Positions 34,741 to 43,877 of a DNA stretch of 64,000 nucleotides are shown here, piece after piece. Below the pieces are notes generated by a model, which was given only the letters and a program-made list of their open reading frames with translations, made no database searches and was not told where the DNA came from. The DNA comes from UBA1562 sp041653955 (GTDB lineage: Bacteria > Omnitrophota > Gorgyraeia > Gygaellales > Profunditerraquicolaceae). Each line of letters begins with the position of its first letter. Positions within the stretch are counted from its first letter, which is position 1. Made by a program: the position numbers and the translations under genes. The stretch covers positions 1-64,000 of the forward strand of contig JBAZEH010000005.1 in NCBI GenBank assembly GCA_041653955.1, read 5' to 3'.

Positions 34741-35523
34741 TCATGGAAATATGAAATAGAACAGCGCCGTGAAGAAGCAATCACAGGCGATGATCATGAT
34801 GAACATCGTCACAACTGCGCGCGCCGTAGCCTTGCCAACACCCTCTGCCCCGCCTTCTACGTTAAAGCCCTCATAGCAGCTCACGAAGGCGATTATCATC
34901 CCGAAAACCAGCGCCTTGGCTAACCCCGTAAATAAGTCTTTATAGAGCAGCGCGCTAAAAGTAACATAACGGTACATACCCCCTGAAACACCCAGCTTAT
35001 AAACGCAAATAAGGTAACCCCCGAATATGCCTACTAAATTGGCATATAACGTCAGTAGCGGTTCCATTATGCTCAAGGCTACCAGGCGCGGGACTACCAG
35101 GTATTTTATCGGGCTGGTGGCAAATGCCTCAAGGGCGTCTACCTGCTCGGTCACCTGCATGGAGCCGATCTCGGCGGTAATTGACGCCCCTACCCTTCCG
35201 GCAACTATCAAAGCTGTGATAACAGGCCCCATCTCCCTTACCATGGAGAGCGCGACGATACTGGCGATATACATCTCGGCTCCCATGCGCTGCATCTGAT
35301 AGGCTGTCTGAAGAGCCAGGATCACCCCGATAAAAAAAGCTATCAGTGAAATTATAGGCAGGCTGTCTACGCCGGCCTTTTTACACTGTTCAAAGATACG
35401 CTCTCTTTTTAACGGGGTAACGAAAAGCCAGTAAAAGGTCTGGCCTGACAGATATGCCAGCCCGCCAAAAAGGCGCATAAACGACATTACCCTGCCGCCT
35501 AAGATGATGAGGAATTTTTTCAT
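34741..35523 (-). CDS. mlaE: Mla-type ABC transporter permease MlaE
   Basis: Inner-membrane permease of the same system, 260 residues with about five membrane segments. The family motif MVREMGPVITALIVAGRVG is present, and the C-terminal part has SCYEGFNVEGGAEGVGKAT. It overlaps clpC by 4 bp. MlaA and MlaC are not seen. Confidence 0.92.
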   Translation of the reverse strand: MKKFLIILGGRVMSFMRLFGGLAYLSGQTFYWLFVTPLKRERIFEQCKKAGVDSLPIISLIAFFIGVILALQTAYQMQRMGAEMYIASIVALSMVREMGPVITALIVAGRVGASITAEIGSMQVTEQVDALEAFATSPIKYLVVPRLVALSIMEPLLTLYANLVGIFGGYLICVYKLGVSGGMYRYVTFSALLYKDLFTGLAKALVFGMIIAFVSCYEGFNVEGGAEGVGKATARAVVTMFIMIIACDCFFTALFYFIFP

Positions 35524-37934
35524 GCCTCGAAAAGCAGCTCCTGGTTCTTGCGGGACACTTTTATCTTAGAGCCATCCTTGAACTTCTTGGATATTATTTC
35601 GGATGCCAGAGGATCTTCAAGAAACCTTTGTATCGTCCTCTTTAAAGGCCGCGCCCCGAATACGGGGTCAAAGCCTTTTTCAATCAGGAACTCCTTTGCA
35701 TCCTGGCTTACCTCCATAATGATATTATGCTCTTTAAGCCTCTCGGAAACAAACCCGATCTCAATATCAATAATATGAAAAAGGTCCTCCTTGACCAGCG
35801 GACGGAAGACTATGGTATCGTCAATACGGTTCAGGAACTCGGGCTTAAATGTGCGCTTTACTTCTTCAAGCAGCTTATCCCTCATCTCCTGATAGGTCAC
35901 GTCCTCCTTTTGGGCCTTAAAGCCCATCGAACCGCTCTTGCGGATAAGTTCGGCCCCCACGTTAGAGGTCATGATCACGACGGTATTGCGAAAATCCACC
36001 TTCCTGCCGAAACTATCGGTAAGGCGACCCTCTTCAAAAACCTGAAGGAGAAGATTAAACACGTCGGGATGGGCCTTTTCAATCTCATCCAGCAGTATAA
36101 CGGAATAAGGCCTGCGCCTCACCCTCTCGGTAAGCTGGCCGCCCTCCTCATAACCCACGTATCCGGGAGGCGCCCCTATTAAACGCGAGACATTGAATTT
36201 CTCCATATATTCGGACATATCCAGCTGTAATAACGCGTCTTCATCTCCGAACATATATTCGGCGAGCGCCCGCGCCAAAAGGGTCTTGCCTACGCCTGTG
36301 GGCCCCAGGAATATAAATGAACCGATAGGCCGCTTGGGGTCTTTTATGCCCGCGCGCGAACGCCTAACAGCGTGCGCGATAGCGGAGATCGCCTCCTCCT
36401 GCCCTATAACGCGCTTATGCAGCTCCTCTTCTATCTTTAACAACTTCTCGCTCTCTTTTTCCTCCAGGCGGAATATCGGTATCCCTGTCCACTGGGACAC
36501 TATCTTGGCGATCTCTTCTTCGCCGACTTCAGGCCTCATCTTGTCTTTTGCCTGCGACCATTCACCGTTCAATTTCTCAAGGTCCTGGCGCGCCTGCCTC
36601 TCCTGGTCCCTTAATGCCGCTGCCTTCTCAAACAGCTGGCTTTTGATGTAAGATTCTTTTTCTTTTCTTATGGATTCTACTTTTTGTTCCAGCTCCTTGA
36701 TCTCCGGGGGCACAACCAATACATTCAATCTCGCGCGCGAACCCGCTTCATCTATAAGGTCCACGGCCTTATCGGGAAGGAAGCGCCCTGAAATATAACG
36801 GTCTGACATCTTTGACGCTGCCTCAAGGGCCTCATCCTTAAAGGTCACGCGGTGGTGCGCTTCATATTTATCGCGCAAACCCTTTAATATTTCTACCGTC
36901 TGCTCAACCGAAGGAGGCTCGACCATTATGGTCTGGAACCTGCGCTCAAGGGCCGCGTCCTTCTCTATATATTTCCTGTATTCATCCATCGTGGTCGCGC
37001 CGATACACTGCATCTCGCCGCGCGATAATGACGGCTTCAGGATATTTGACGCGTCTATCGCCCCTTCGGCCGCTCCCGCGCCTACGAGGGTATGCAATTC
37101 ATCGATGAATATAATAACATCCTGGGAGCGTTTTATCTCCTCCATTATTGCCTTTATGCGTTCTTCAAACTGCCCGCGGTATTTTGTGCCGGCGACCATT
37201 AATGCCAGGTCCAGGACGATGATCCGTTTATTGCGCAATACCTCCGGCACATTGCCGGATATGATCGACTGGGCAAGCCCTTCCACTATCGCGGTCTTAC
37301 CCACACCCGCCTCCCCTAACAAAACAGGATTATTCTTCGTGCGCCTGCTTAATACCTGTATGACCCGTTCGATCTCATTTTGCCTGCCTATCACAGGATC
37401 AAGTTTATTCTCTTTTGCCAGCTCGGTCAGATTCCTGCCGAAGGCATCCAGCGCCGGCGTCTTTGTCTTGGCAGCGGGAGAACCCGCATTGGGCAGCGCC
37501 GAGCCAAGAAGCTCCATAACTTCAGACCTCACTGTATTAAGGTCCAACCCAAGGTTCAATAATACCTGCGAGGCTATCCCCTCTCCTTCGCGAATCAAGC
37601 CAAGCAATATATGCTCTGTGCCGATATAATTATGCCCGAGAGAACGCGCCTCTTCGGCAGCCAGCTCCAATGCCTTCTTGGCGCGGGGGGTAAAAGGTAT
37701 ATCCCCGATGATCTGCGTAGTGGGGCCCGGCTGGACTAACTTTTCTATCTCAAGGCGGATCTTCTCTAAAGAGACACCTACCTTCTGCAATACATTCGCG
37801 GCTACGCCCTCTCCTTCGCGGACAAGGCCCAGCAATATATGCTCTGTGCCGATATAATCGTGATTAAAACGCCTCGCTTCCTCCTTGGCTAAGATGATGA
37901 CTTTTCTGGCCCTCTCGGTGAATCTGTTGAACAT
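35520..37934 (-). CDS. clpC: ATP-dependent Clp protease ATP-binding subunit ClpC
   Basis: AAA+ unfoldase, 804 residues. Two Clp_N repeats (residues about 1-145), AAA-1 with GEAGVGKTAIVEGLA, a UVR-containing middle region, AAA-2 with GPTGVGKTLLARALAE, and a C-terminal D2 domain. The middle domain identifies ClpC rather than ClpA or ClpB. It follows mcsA and mcsB, as in Firmicutes, suggesting it degrades arginine-phosphorylated proteins with ClpP. AAGGAGGAAGG precedes the ATG. No ctsR is seen. Confidence 0.95.
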   Translation of the reverse strand: MFNRFTERARKVIILAKEEARRFNHDYIGTEHILLGLVREGEGVAANVLQKVGVSLEKIRLEIEKLVQPGPTTQIIGDIPFTPRAKKALELAAEEARSLGHNYIGTEHILLGLIREGEGIASQVLLNLGLDLNTVRSEVMELLGSALPNAGSPAAKTKTPALDAFGRNLTELAKENKLDPVIGRQNEIERVIQVLSRRTKNNPVLLGEAGVGKTAIVEGLAQSIISGNVPEVLRNKRIIVLDLALMVAGTKYRGQFEERIKAIMEEIKRSQDVIIFIDELHTLVGAGAAEGAIDASNILKPSLSRGEMQCIGATTMDEYRKYIEKDAALERRFQTIMVEPPSVEQTVEILKGLRDKYEAHHRVTFKDEALEAASKMSDRYISGRFLPDKAVDLIDEAGSRARLNVLVVPPEIKELEQKVESIRKEKESYIKSQLFEKAAALRDQERQARQDLEKLNGEWSQAKDKMRPEVGEEEIAKIVSQWTGIPIFRLEEKESEKLLKIEEELHKRVIGQEEAISAIAHAVRRSRAGIKDPKRPIGSFIFLGPTGVGKTLLARALAEYMFGDEDALLQLDMSEYMEKFNVSRLIGAPPGYVGYEEGGQLTERVRRRPYSVILLDEIEKAHPDVFNLLLQVFEEGRLTDSFGRKVDFRNTVVIMTSNVGAELIRKSGSMGFKAQKEDVTYQEMRDKLLEEVKRTFKPEFLNRIDDTIVFRPLVKEDLFHIIDIEIGFVSERLKEHNIIMEVSQDAKEFLIEKGFDPVFGARPLKRTIQRFLEDPLASEIISKKFKDGSKIKVSRKNQELLFEA

Positions 37935-37943
37935 CCTTCCTCC

Positions 37944-38993
37944 TTATTTCATTAGTTTATTCCTGATTAATTCAGCCCTTTTCACATCCCTCTCCTGGCT
38001 TGATAGTTTCTTATTCTCCAGCTTCTGCAGATGCGACGGCTGAGTGGTGATAAACAGTTCATTTATGGCGCTGCGATCAATATCCTTTACGATCCCCAGG
38101 TCACACCCGAGCCTCACCATAGACAACAGCTCGGTAGTCTCCTGGCTGGTAATGATATGGGCGCTCTTTAATATGCCGAAACTGCGGCTTACCCTGTCTT
38201 CCAATAATGCCCTGTTACGGGACAACAGCATCTCTCTTGCCTGGCCCTCCTGTTCAATGACCTGCCGGATCAGGCCGCTTAAGTTTTCTATTATATCGTC
38301 TTCGCTGTGGCCTAAAGCGACCTGGTTGGATACCTGAAAAAAATTGCCGGTAGCCTTCGTCCCTTCTCCGTAAAGCCCGCGCGTGGTAAAGCTCAACTTG
38401 GCTATTGCCGCGAGCACCCGGTTTATCTGCGCCGACATCACCAGCGCCGGAAGATGCAGCATAACAGAGGCGCGCATACCTGTGCCGGTATTAGTCGGGC
38501 AGGCAGTCAAATATCCCCAGTCCGCGAAGAACGCGAAATGCAGTTCTTTAGCGAACGAATCATCTATCTTATTTACGATATTCCACGCCTCAAAGAGGTT
38601 GAACCCCGACTGCATCACCTGCATCCTTATATGGTCCTCCTCATTGATCATTATGGACAATATCTCCCCGTCGTCTATCATGACCGCTTTATTATCGGCT
38701 TTCTGGGCATGCTCATAAGACATCAGGTGCCTCTCGACCAGGAATTGTTTATCTATGCTATCCAGTTCCCCTAACTTAAAAAGGGTGGTCCCTTTCAGGT
38801 AATCCGTCTTATCCGCCGCCTGCGCGATCATCCCAAGCACGCTTTCGCCCTGCTTCTTATCTGCCCAGTGCGGAAAAGGTATCTTATCCAGGTTCCTGGC
38901 TAAGCGTACGCGGCTTGATATAACGATATCGGAGTTCGGGCCTGTCCCTTTGAGCCACTCGCTGCTATGATCCATAAGGTCGTTCAATTTCAT
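37944..38993 (-). CDS. mcsB: Protein arginine kinase McsB
   Basis: ATP:guanido phosphotransferase family. DIVISSRVRLARNLDKIPFP binds ATP phosphates; the catalytic Cys region is TACPTNTGTGMRASVMLHLP; RGLYGEGTKATGNFFQVSNQ is also conserved. 349 residues, with the normal protein-kinase form lacking the creatine-kinase N-terminal extension. It overlaps mcsA by 4 bp. Confidence 0.95.
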   Translation of the reverse strand: MKLNDLMDHSSEWLKGTGPNSDIVISSRVRLARNLDKIPFPHWADKKQGESVLGMIAQAADKTDYLKGTTLFKLGELDSIDKQFLVERHLMSYEHAQKADNKAVMIDDGEILSIMINEEDHIRMQVMQSGFNLFEAWNIVNKIDDSFAKELHFAFFADWGYLTACPTNTGTGMRASVMLHLPALVMSAQINRVLAAIAKLSFTTRGLYGEGTKATGNFFQVSNQVALGHSEDDIIENLSGLIRQVIEQEGQAREMLLSRNRALLEDRVSRSFGILKSAHIITSQETTELLSMVRLGCDLGIVKDIDRSAINELFITTQPSHLQKLENKKLSSQERDVKRAELIRNKLMK

Positions 38994-39490
38994 TTATTCT
39001 CCAGCTCCTTTATCTGATCGCGTATCTTCGCGGCTTCCTCAAATGCTTCGCTCTCTATCGCTTTCTGGAGGCGGTTACGCAACTCCTGCAGGCCCGTATC
39101 AGCGCTTTCGTCAACAGTCTTGGCAGTCTTAAAGGGGGATTTCCCAAAATGTATGTTAGAACCGTGTATCTTTTTAAGCAGGGGCCCGAGGTACTTCCTG
39201 AAAGCGACATAACACTCGCTGCATCCGAGCCGTCCCAGCTTCTTGAAATCAGAGTAAGCGAGCCCGCAGTTGGGGCATTTAACGGCCGCGATGGAATCCT
39301 TTTCTTTGTTCGCGGGTTTTTCGAAATCAGCCATCCCCCCAAGCAGGTCGCTCAATCCGAACTGCTGTTCCATCTGCATGCTCTTCTGATTCGCGCACTG
39401 CTCGCAAAGATGCAGTTCATTCATCTGATCGTCTACTATCTCAGTAAGATGCACTGTCGCGGGGTTCTTCCCGCAGATATCGCACAACAT
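38990..39490 (-). CDS. mcsA: McsA, UVR-domain activator of McsB
   Basis: Zinc-binding protein with cysteine pairs in MLCDICGK, HLCEQC, KCPNCGL and GCSECYV and a C-terminal UVR motif (LRNRLQKAIESEAFEEAAKI). It activates McsB. Start at ATG 39490 shares one base with the ilvE stop (TGATG); an in-frame TTG 3 nt upstream is possible. Confidence 0.93.
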   Translation of the reverse strand: MLCDICGKNPATVHLTEIVDDQMNELHLCEQCANQKSMQMEQQFGLSDLLGGMADFEKPANKEKDSIAAVKCPNCGLAYSDFKKLGRLGCSECYVAFRKYLGPLLKKIHGSNIHFGKSPFKTAKTVDESADTGLQELRNRLQKAIESEAFEEAAKIRDQIKELENK

Positions 39491-40359
39491 CAATACCTTA
39501 CCCCTTCTTTCTTGGTGGCGCCCTTAAACTTCTTCATCAGGCTTAAAGTGGCCTTCCCCGGCCTTCCGCTGCCGATCATGCGGCCGTCAACCTTCACCAC
39601 CGGAATTATCTCCGCGGCGGTCCCGGTCAGGAAACACTCATCAGAATTATATACCTCATGGCGCGTAAGCACATGCTCATGCACGGGTATCTTATTTTTC
39701 TTGGCGATCTCAATGACCGTGTCGCGGGTAATACCCCTTAATGTCCCCATACACTGCGGAGGGGTATAAAGATTGTTGGATTCCACGATAAAAATATTAT
39801 CCCCGGTGCATTCCGCAACATAACCCAGCGAATCAAGCATAATAGCCTCTTCATATCCGGAGTTGGTTGCCTCGATCTTCGCAAGGATATTATTCAGGTA
39901 ATTTAATGACTTTATCTGGGGGTTAAGCGCCTCCGGAAGGTTCCTTATAGTGGGCACGGTTACGATCTCAAGCCCCTCCTTATAGAACTTATCCGGGTAT
40001 AAGGCTATCTTATCTGCGATAATTATAACTGTTGCCTTCCCTTCGCATTTACGCGGGTCAAGGCCAAGGTCGCCTTCCCCCCTGGTCACCAAAAGGCGGA
40101 TATAGGCGTCCGCCAGCTTATTCTCTTTTAAGGCCGCGATAACCGCCTTTATCATCTGCTCCCTGCTCATAGGGATCTTAAGCATGATAGTATGCGCCGA
40201 TTCAAACAGGCGGTCAATATGCTCATTCAATTTAAAGACCATGCGGCTATAAGAACGAATACCCTCAAATACGCCGTCCCCGTATAAAAGGCCGTGGTCG
40301 AACACGGAGACCTTCGCGTCTTTCTTGTCGTAAAATTTACCGTTTATATAAATCTTCAT
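39490..40359 (-). CDS. ilvE: Branched-chain amino-acid aminotransferase (class IV)
   Basis: PLP-dependent fold-type IV transaminase. DHGLLYGDGVFEGIRSY, LVTRGEG, the PLP lysine in IKSLNYLNNILAKIEA, GYVAECTGDNIF and TGTAAEIIPV. 289 residues. D-amino-acid or aminodeoxychorismate activities are alternative readings for the class, but the sequence most resembles IlvE. The start overlaps lolD by 4 bp. Confidence 0.88.
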   Translation of the reverse strand: MKIYINGKFYDKKDAKVSVFDHGLLYGDGVFEGIRSYSRMVFKLNEHIDRLFESAHTIMLKIPMSREQMIKAVIAALKENKLADAYIRLLVTRGEGDLGLDPRKCEGKATVIIIADKIALYPDKFYKEGLEIVTVPTIRNLPEALNPQIKSLNYLNNILAKIEATNSGYEEAIMLDSLGYVAECTGDNIFIVESNNLYTPPQCMGTLRGITRDTVIEIAKKNKIPVHEHVLTRHEVYNSDECFLTGTAAEIIPVVKVDGRMIGSGRPGKATLSLMKKFKGATKKEGVRY

Positions 40360-41057
40360 TTTACCTCCTGATTTATCAATATGCCGTCCTTTAAATGATA
40401 TATCTCCTCCGCTATCTTTGCCAGGTCCCGGTTATGCGTTACCATTATTACCGACGTATTATTTTCTCGGTTTATATTTTGCAATAAAGCGATTATCCCT
40501 TCGCTCGCGTTTGAATCAAGATTGCCGGTAGGCTCATCGCACAGGAGCAGGTCAGGCTTATTCACCAGGGCCCTGGCGATAGCTACCCTTTGTTGTTCGC
40601 CTCCGGAAAGCTGGCTGGGGAAATGTGTGCCGCGCTCTTTCAATCCTACCTGTTCAAGGAGCCTTAAGGCCTCCTTCTTAGGGTCTGCCCGCGAAGAACC
40701 TTGGCCCGCCTTTATCAGGGCCGGCAGCGATATATTCTCAAGCGCGGTGAATTCCGGCAGCAGATGATAAAACTGAAACACAAAACCTATCCTTCTATTC
40801 CTTAACCCCGAGAGTTCCCTGTCGCTAAGGCGGTATATATCCTCGTTATCAAGAAGGACCCTGCCGCCTGTCGGCGCATCTAACCCTCCAAGGATATGCA
40901 ATAAGGTTGATTTACCCGCCCCGGAAGGGCCGACTATCGCCGCGAAACGCCCTTTATTTATCTTAAGGTCTATCCCCTTTAATATTTCTAATTGTTTATT
41001 GCCGCTATAATAAGCCTTCAACAGCCCGGAGGCTTCCAGCAAAACGCTCTTATTCAT
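40356..41057 (-). CDS. lolD: Lipoprotein-releasing system ATP-binding protein LolD
   Basis: MacB/LolD-type ABC ATPase. Walker A GPSGAGKSTLLHIL, signature LSGGEQQRVAIARALVNKP, Walker B LLCDEPTGNLDS and VTHNRDLA. Start at ATG 41057 (MNKSVLLEASG), an 8-bp overlap with the permease gene. It works with the permease upstream to send lipoproteins to the outer membrane. Confidence 0.93.
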   Translation of the reverse strand: MNKSVLLEASGLLKAYYSGNKQLEILKGIDLKINKGRFAAIVGPSGAGKSTLLHILGGLDAPTGGRVLLDNEDIYRLSDRELSGLRNRRIGFVFQFYHLLPEFTALENISLPALIKAGQGSSRADPKKEALRLLEQVGLKERGTHFPSQLSGGEQQRVAIARALVNKPDLLLCDEPTGNLDSNASEGIIALLQNINRENNTSVIMVTHNRDLAKIAEEIYHLKDGILINQEVK

Positions 41058-42240
41058 ATCGTAAGGCCTCAACCGTATTGAATCTCGCTGCTTTAGCCGC
41101 GGGGTAAATAGTTGAGACCAGGGTAATCGCTATTGCCGCTAAAACTATCAGGGCGATATCCGGCCATAATTCTATGGATACCGGCAGCCTGTCTATATAG
41201 TAGATATCCTGAGGTAATTTTATGAACTGATATTTTTTCAGTAAACCGCAAAGCGCTATCCCCCCGAGCGCGCCCGAGAGTATCCCTAATATGCCTATGG
41301 CAAGCCCCTCACAAGTAAATATCTTCATTATGCCGGATGAGCTCATCCCTATCGCCTTCAATATCCCTATATCCCTGGTCTTCTCTACCACCATCACCAC
41401 GAGCGTGCTGATAATATTAAAAGAGGCAACAAGGATTATAAGCGTCAATATGATGAACATAGTCAGTTTCTCCAGCTTCAACGCGGCGAAAAAGTTCCGG
41501 TTCATCTCCATCCAGGTCTTCAGATTATAATCAAGCCCCAGGGACCCGGACAATTCATCCCTCACCCTGCCTGCCAGATTCAGGTCATCCAGTTTCACGG
41601 CGATAGCGCTAAACTTATTATTTAATCCCAATATCCCCTGCGCTGTCCCTATATCGGTAAAAACCAGGTTCATATCGTAATCATACATCCCCGAGCTGAA
41701 TATACCCGCGACCTTTAAGGCGCGCTCTTTGCCGAAGGGGGAATAGGTCGTGATATCAGAACCCATCCCCACCCCTAAATACAGCGCCAGCTCCTTACCG
41801 ATGATTATATCATTTTCACCCAGTTCATTTATATTACCGGCCAACAGATATTGCCCTATTTTGGTGACTGTCGGCTCTGTCAGCGGGTCTATGCCCTTTA
41901 ACCCCGCCGCGAACAAACGTTTGCCTTCTTTTATCAAGACCTGCCCCTGAAGATACGGGCTTATACCCGTAACATGGGGATTAGCGGATATCTGGCCGGC
42001 TATCCTGTAATACTCCTTATCTTCTATCCCGCCAAAACCGGCTACGGTGATATGAGAGTAGTTCCCGACAATCTTATCGCGCAGGTCCTTATCAAACCCG
42101 GTCATCACGCCGATCACCACGATAAGCGCCATTACCCCTATCGCCACCCCCATCACGGATATGACGCTGATAAGCGAGATAAACTTCTCTTTTCTCCTGG
42201 TGGCGAGGTAGCGCCAGCTTATAAACAACTCCGTTTTCAT
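41050..42240 (-). CDS. lolC: Lipoprotein-releasing ABC transporter permease (LolC/LolE family)
   Basis: Four membrane segments, one near the N-terminus (SVISVMGVAIGVMALIVVIG) and three C-terminal, flanking a large periplasmic domain. N-terminal ELFISWRYLATRRKEKFIS is typical. Only one such permease is present, so it may act as a homodimer. The ATG directly follows the end of repeat R4 with no ribosome-binding site. Confidence 0.92.
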   Translation of the reverse strand: MKTELFISWRYLATRRKEKFISLISVISVMGVAIGVMALIVVIGVMTGFDKDLRDKIVGNYSHITVAGFGGIEDKEYYRIAGQISANPHVTGISPYLQGQVLIKEGKRLFAAGLKGIDPLTEPTVTKIGQYLLAGNINELGENDIIIGKELALYLGVGMGSDITTYSPFGKERALKVAGIFSSGMYDYDMNLVFTDIGTAQGILGLNNKFSAIAVKLDDLNLAGRVRDELSGSLGLDYNLKTWMEMNRNFFAALKLEKLTMFIILTLIILVASFNIISTLVVMVVEKTRDIGILKAIGMSSSGIMKIFTCEGLAIGILGILSGALGGIALCGLLKKYQFIKLPQDIYYIDRLPVSIELWPDIALIVLAAIAITLVSTIYPAAKAARFNTVEALRYE

Positions 42241-42300
42241 AGGGACACTTCTTGAGCCGATTGAGTGACGCTTCTTGAACCAATCAAAGAAGCGTCCCCT
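42241..42300. repeat. Palindromic GGGAC repeat R4
   Basis: Two arm pairs: GGACGCTTCTT with AAGAAGCGTC (spacer TGATTGGTTC on the minus strand), and a second copy ending AAGAAGTGTCCC. It fills the lysS-lolC gap and ends at the base before the lolC ATG. Confidence 0.8.
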
Positions 42301-42304
42301 TGGT

Positions 42305-43750
42305 TTATTTTTCAGGTTTGAGTAACGGAAATAAGATCACATCACGGATAGAAGGCTGGTCCGTGAATAACATCACTAATCTGTCTATACCGATACCTAA
42401 TCCGCCCGCGGGAGGCATACCATGTTCAAGGGCGAGCACAAAATCCTCATCTACTGCCTTCTTTTCATCGTGCAGCGCATCTTTGATCTCATCCTCAAAA
42501 CGCTTCTTCTGTTCTATGGGATCGTTAAGTTCCGAATAAGCGTTGCCGACCTCCATACCCGCCATATACAGTTCAAACCTTTGTGAAACCAGGGGGTTTT
42601 CTTTCTGCGTCTTGGCTAAAGGGCATAAGCTCGTAAAATAATCCGTAACAAAAGTCGGGTTAGCGTGCATATCCTCTTCAAGCAAATCTTCAATTATCTT
42701 GGCAACCTGAGAACGGCTAAGTTTGTTCAGCCCTTTTGCAAAACCCTTATCCTGCAGTTTCTTTAACATAACCGCCGCTTCATCAGAAGGGTCAATACCG
42801 AACTTTTCCTTAACCAGGCTGGTAAAAGAGCGCCTCTGCCAGGGGGTCTTCAGGTCTATCTCCTTACCCTGATAAGCCAGCGTTGTCTTACCCAGGACTT
42901 CCCGGGCCGCGTAAGCTATCATCTCCTCCGCGAGCCGCATCATATCCTCATAATCCGCGAAAGCGGCATAAACCTCAAGCATGGTGAATTCCGGGTTATG
43001 CCTCGTAGATACCCCTTCATTGCGGAAACTACGGTTTATCTCATAGACCTTATCCAATCCGCCGACAAGAAGCTGTTTAAGGTATAACTCCGGGGCGATC
43101 CTTAAATATAAAGCCGAATCATACTCATTGTGATGCGTCTTAAAAGGCCTTCCCGCGGCTCCTCCGGGCACGGGATGCATCATCGGCGTCTCCACCTCCA
43201 TAAAGCCCTTCTCATCCAGAAAACCCCTTATGGCTTTAATGATCCGCGAACGCATAACAAAGACTTTTTTAACTTCTTCATTGGCGATAAGGTCCAAATA
43301 GCGCTGGCGATAACGCAGCTCCACATCTTTAAGACCATGCCATTTTTCAGGCAGGGGCCTTAAGGCCTTAGTTAATATTATATAATCCTCTGCTTTTACG
43401 GTGAATTCTCCGGCGTGGGTCTTAAAAAGCGTGCCCTTTACGCTTATGATATCCGCTATATCCATATCCTGCAGGCCGTTAAATTTATCATCCCCAATGA
43501 TAGCCTGCTTAAGATAAAGCTGTATTTTACCGGTAGAATCCCTTAAGTCCGCAAACAGCACTTTTCCATGAGAACGTTTGGCTATAATGCGGCCGCAAAT
43601 ACTTACAGGCCTATCCTCCTGGAAATCCTTCAGGGCCTCACCGATACTGATGCACCCGGCAAAGGGCTTATTATGGTATAAACTCGCCCCCCCCACCGAA
43701 AGGTGCTCAAGTTTTTCCCTTCTTTGAGCTATAATCTCGCTTAATTCCAT
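42305..43750 (-). CDS. lysS: Lysyl-tRNA synthetase LysS (class II)
   Basis: OB-fold anticodon domain (residues about 45-145), class II catalytic domain with motif 2 FRNEGVSTRHNPEFTMLE and motif 3 GLGIGIDRLVMLF. 481 residues. It heads the 28-gene cluster. The promoter has perfect -35 and -10 boxes and its -10 ends 9 nt before the ATG, so the leader would be about 3 nt. Confidence 0.96.
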   Translation of the reverse strand: MELSEIIAQRREKLEHLSVGGASLYHNKPFAGCISIGEALKDFQEDRPVSICGRIIAKRSHGKVLFADLRDSTGKIQLYLKQAIIGDDKFNGLQDMDIADIISVKGTLFKTHAGEFTVKAEDYIILTKALRPLPEKWHGLKDVELRYRQRYLDLIANEEVKKVFVMRSRIIKAIRGFLDEKGFMEVETPMMHPVPGGAAGRPFKTHHNEYDSALYLRIAPELYLKQLLVGGLDKVYEINRSFRNEGVSTRHNPEFTMLEVYAAFADYEDMMRLAEEMIAYAAREVLGKTTLAYQGKEIDLKTPWQRRSFTSLVKEKFGIDPSDEAAVMLKKLQDKGFAKGLNKLSRSQVAKIIEDLLEEDMHANPTFVTDYFTSLCPLAKTQKENPLVSQRFELYMAGMEVGNAYSELNDPIEQKKRFEDEIKDALHDEKKAVDEDFVLALEHGMPPAGGLGIGIDRLVMLFTDQPSIRDVILFPLLKPEK

Positions 43751-43759
43751 AGTTTTATA

Positions 43760-43788
43760 ATTATATATGATAATTAAAGTTATGTCAA
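43760..43788 (-). promoter_or_regulatory. Consensus sigma70 promoter of lysS
   Basis: Minus strand TTGACA (43783-43788), 17-bp spacer, TATAAT (43760-43765), then 9 nt to the ATG. It matches the E. coli consensus in all 12 positions. Near-leaderless; no Shine-Dalgarno. Confidence 0.85.
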
Positions 43789-43826
43789 TTAAAGAAAAGG
43801 GGCAGGGAGGTGTATTTGACGGCTAA

Positions 43827-43868
43827 ATAAGGGGCACTTCTACTTTCAGACCAAGAAGCGCCCCTTAT
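43827..43868. repeat. Palindromic repeat R5, possible terminator after htpX
   Basis: A 42-nt imperfect inverted repeat: ATAAGGGGC...GCCCCTTAT outside and ACTTCT/AGAAGC inside, spacer ACTTTCAGACCA. It begins 9 nt past the htpX stop and is followed on the plus strand by CTTTTT. It could act as a terminator between htpX and the lysS promoter. Confidence 0.65.
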
Positions 43869-43877
43869 CTTTTTAGG

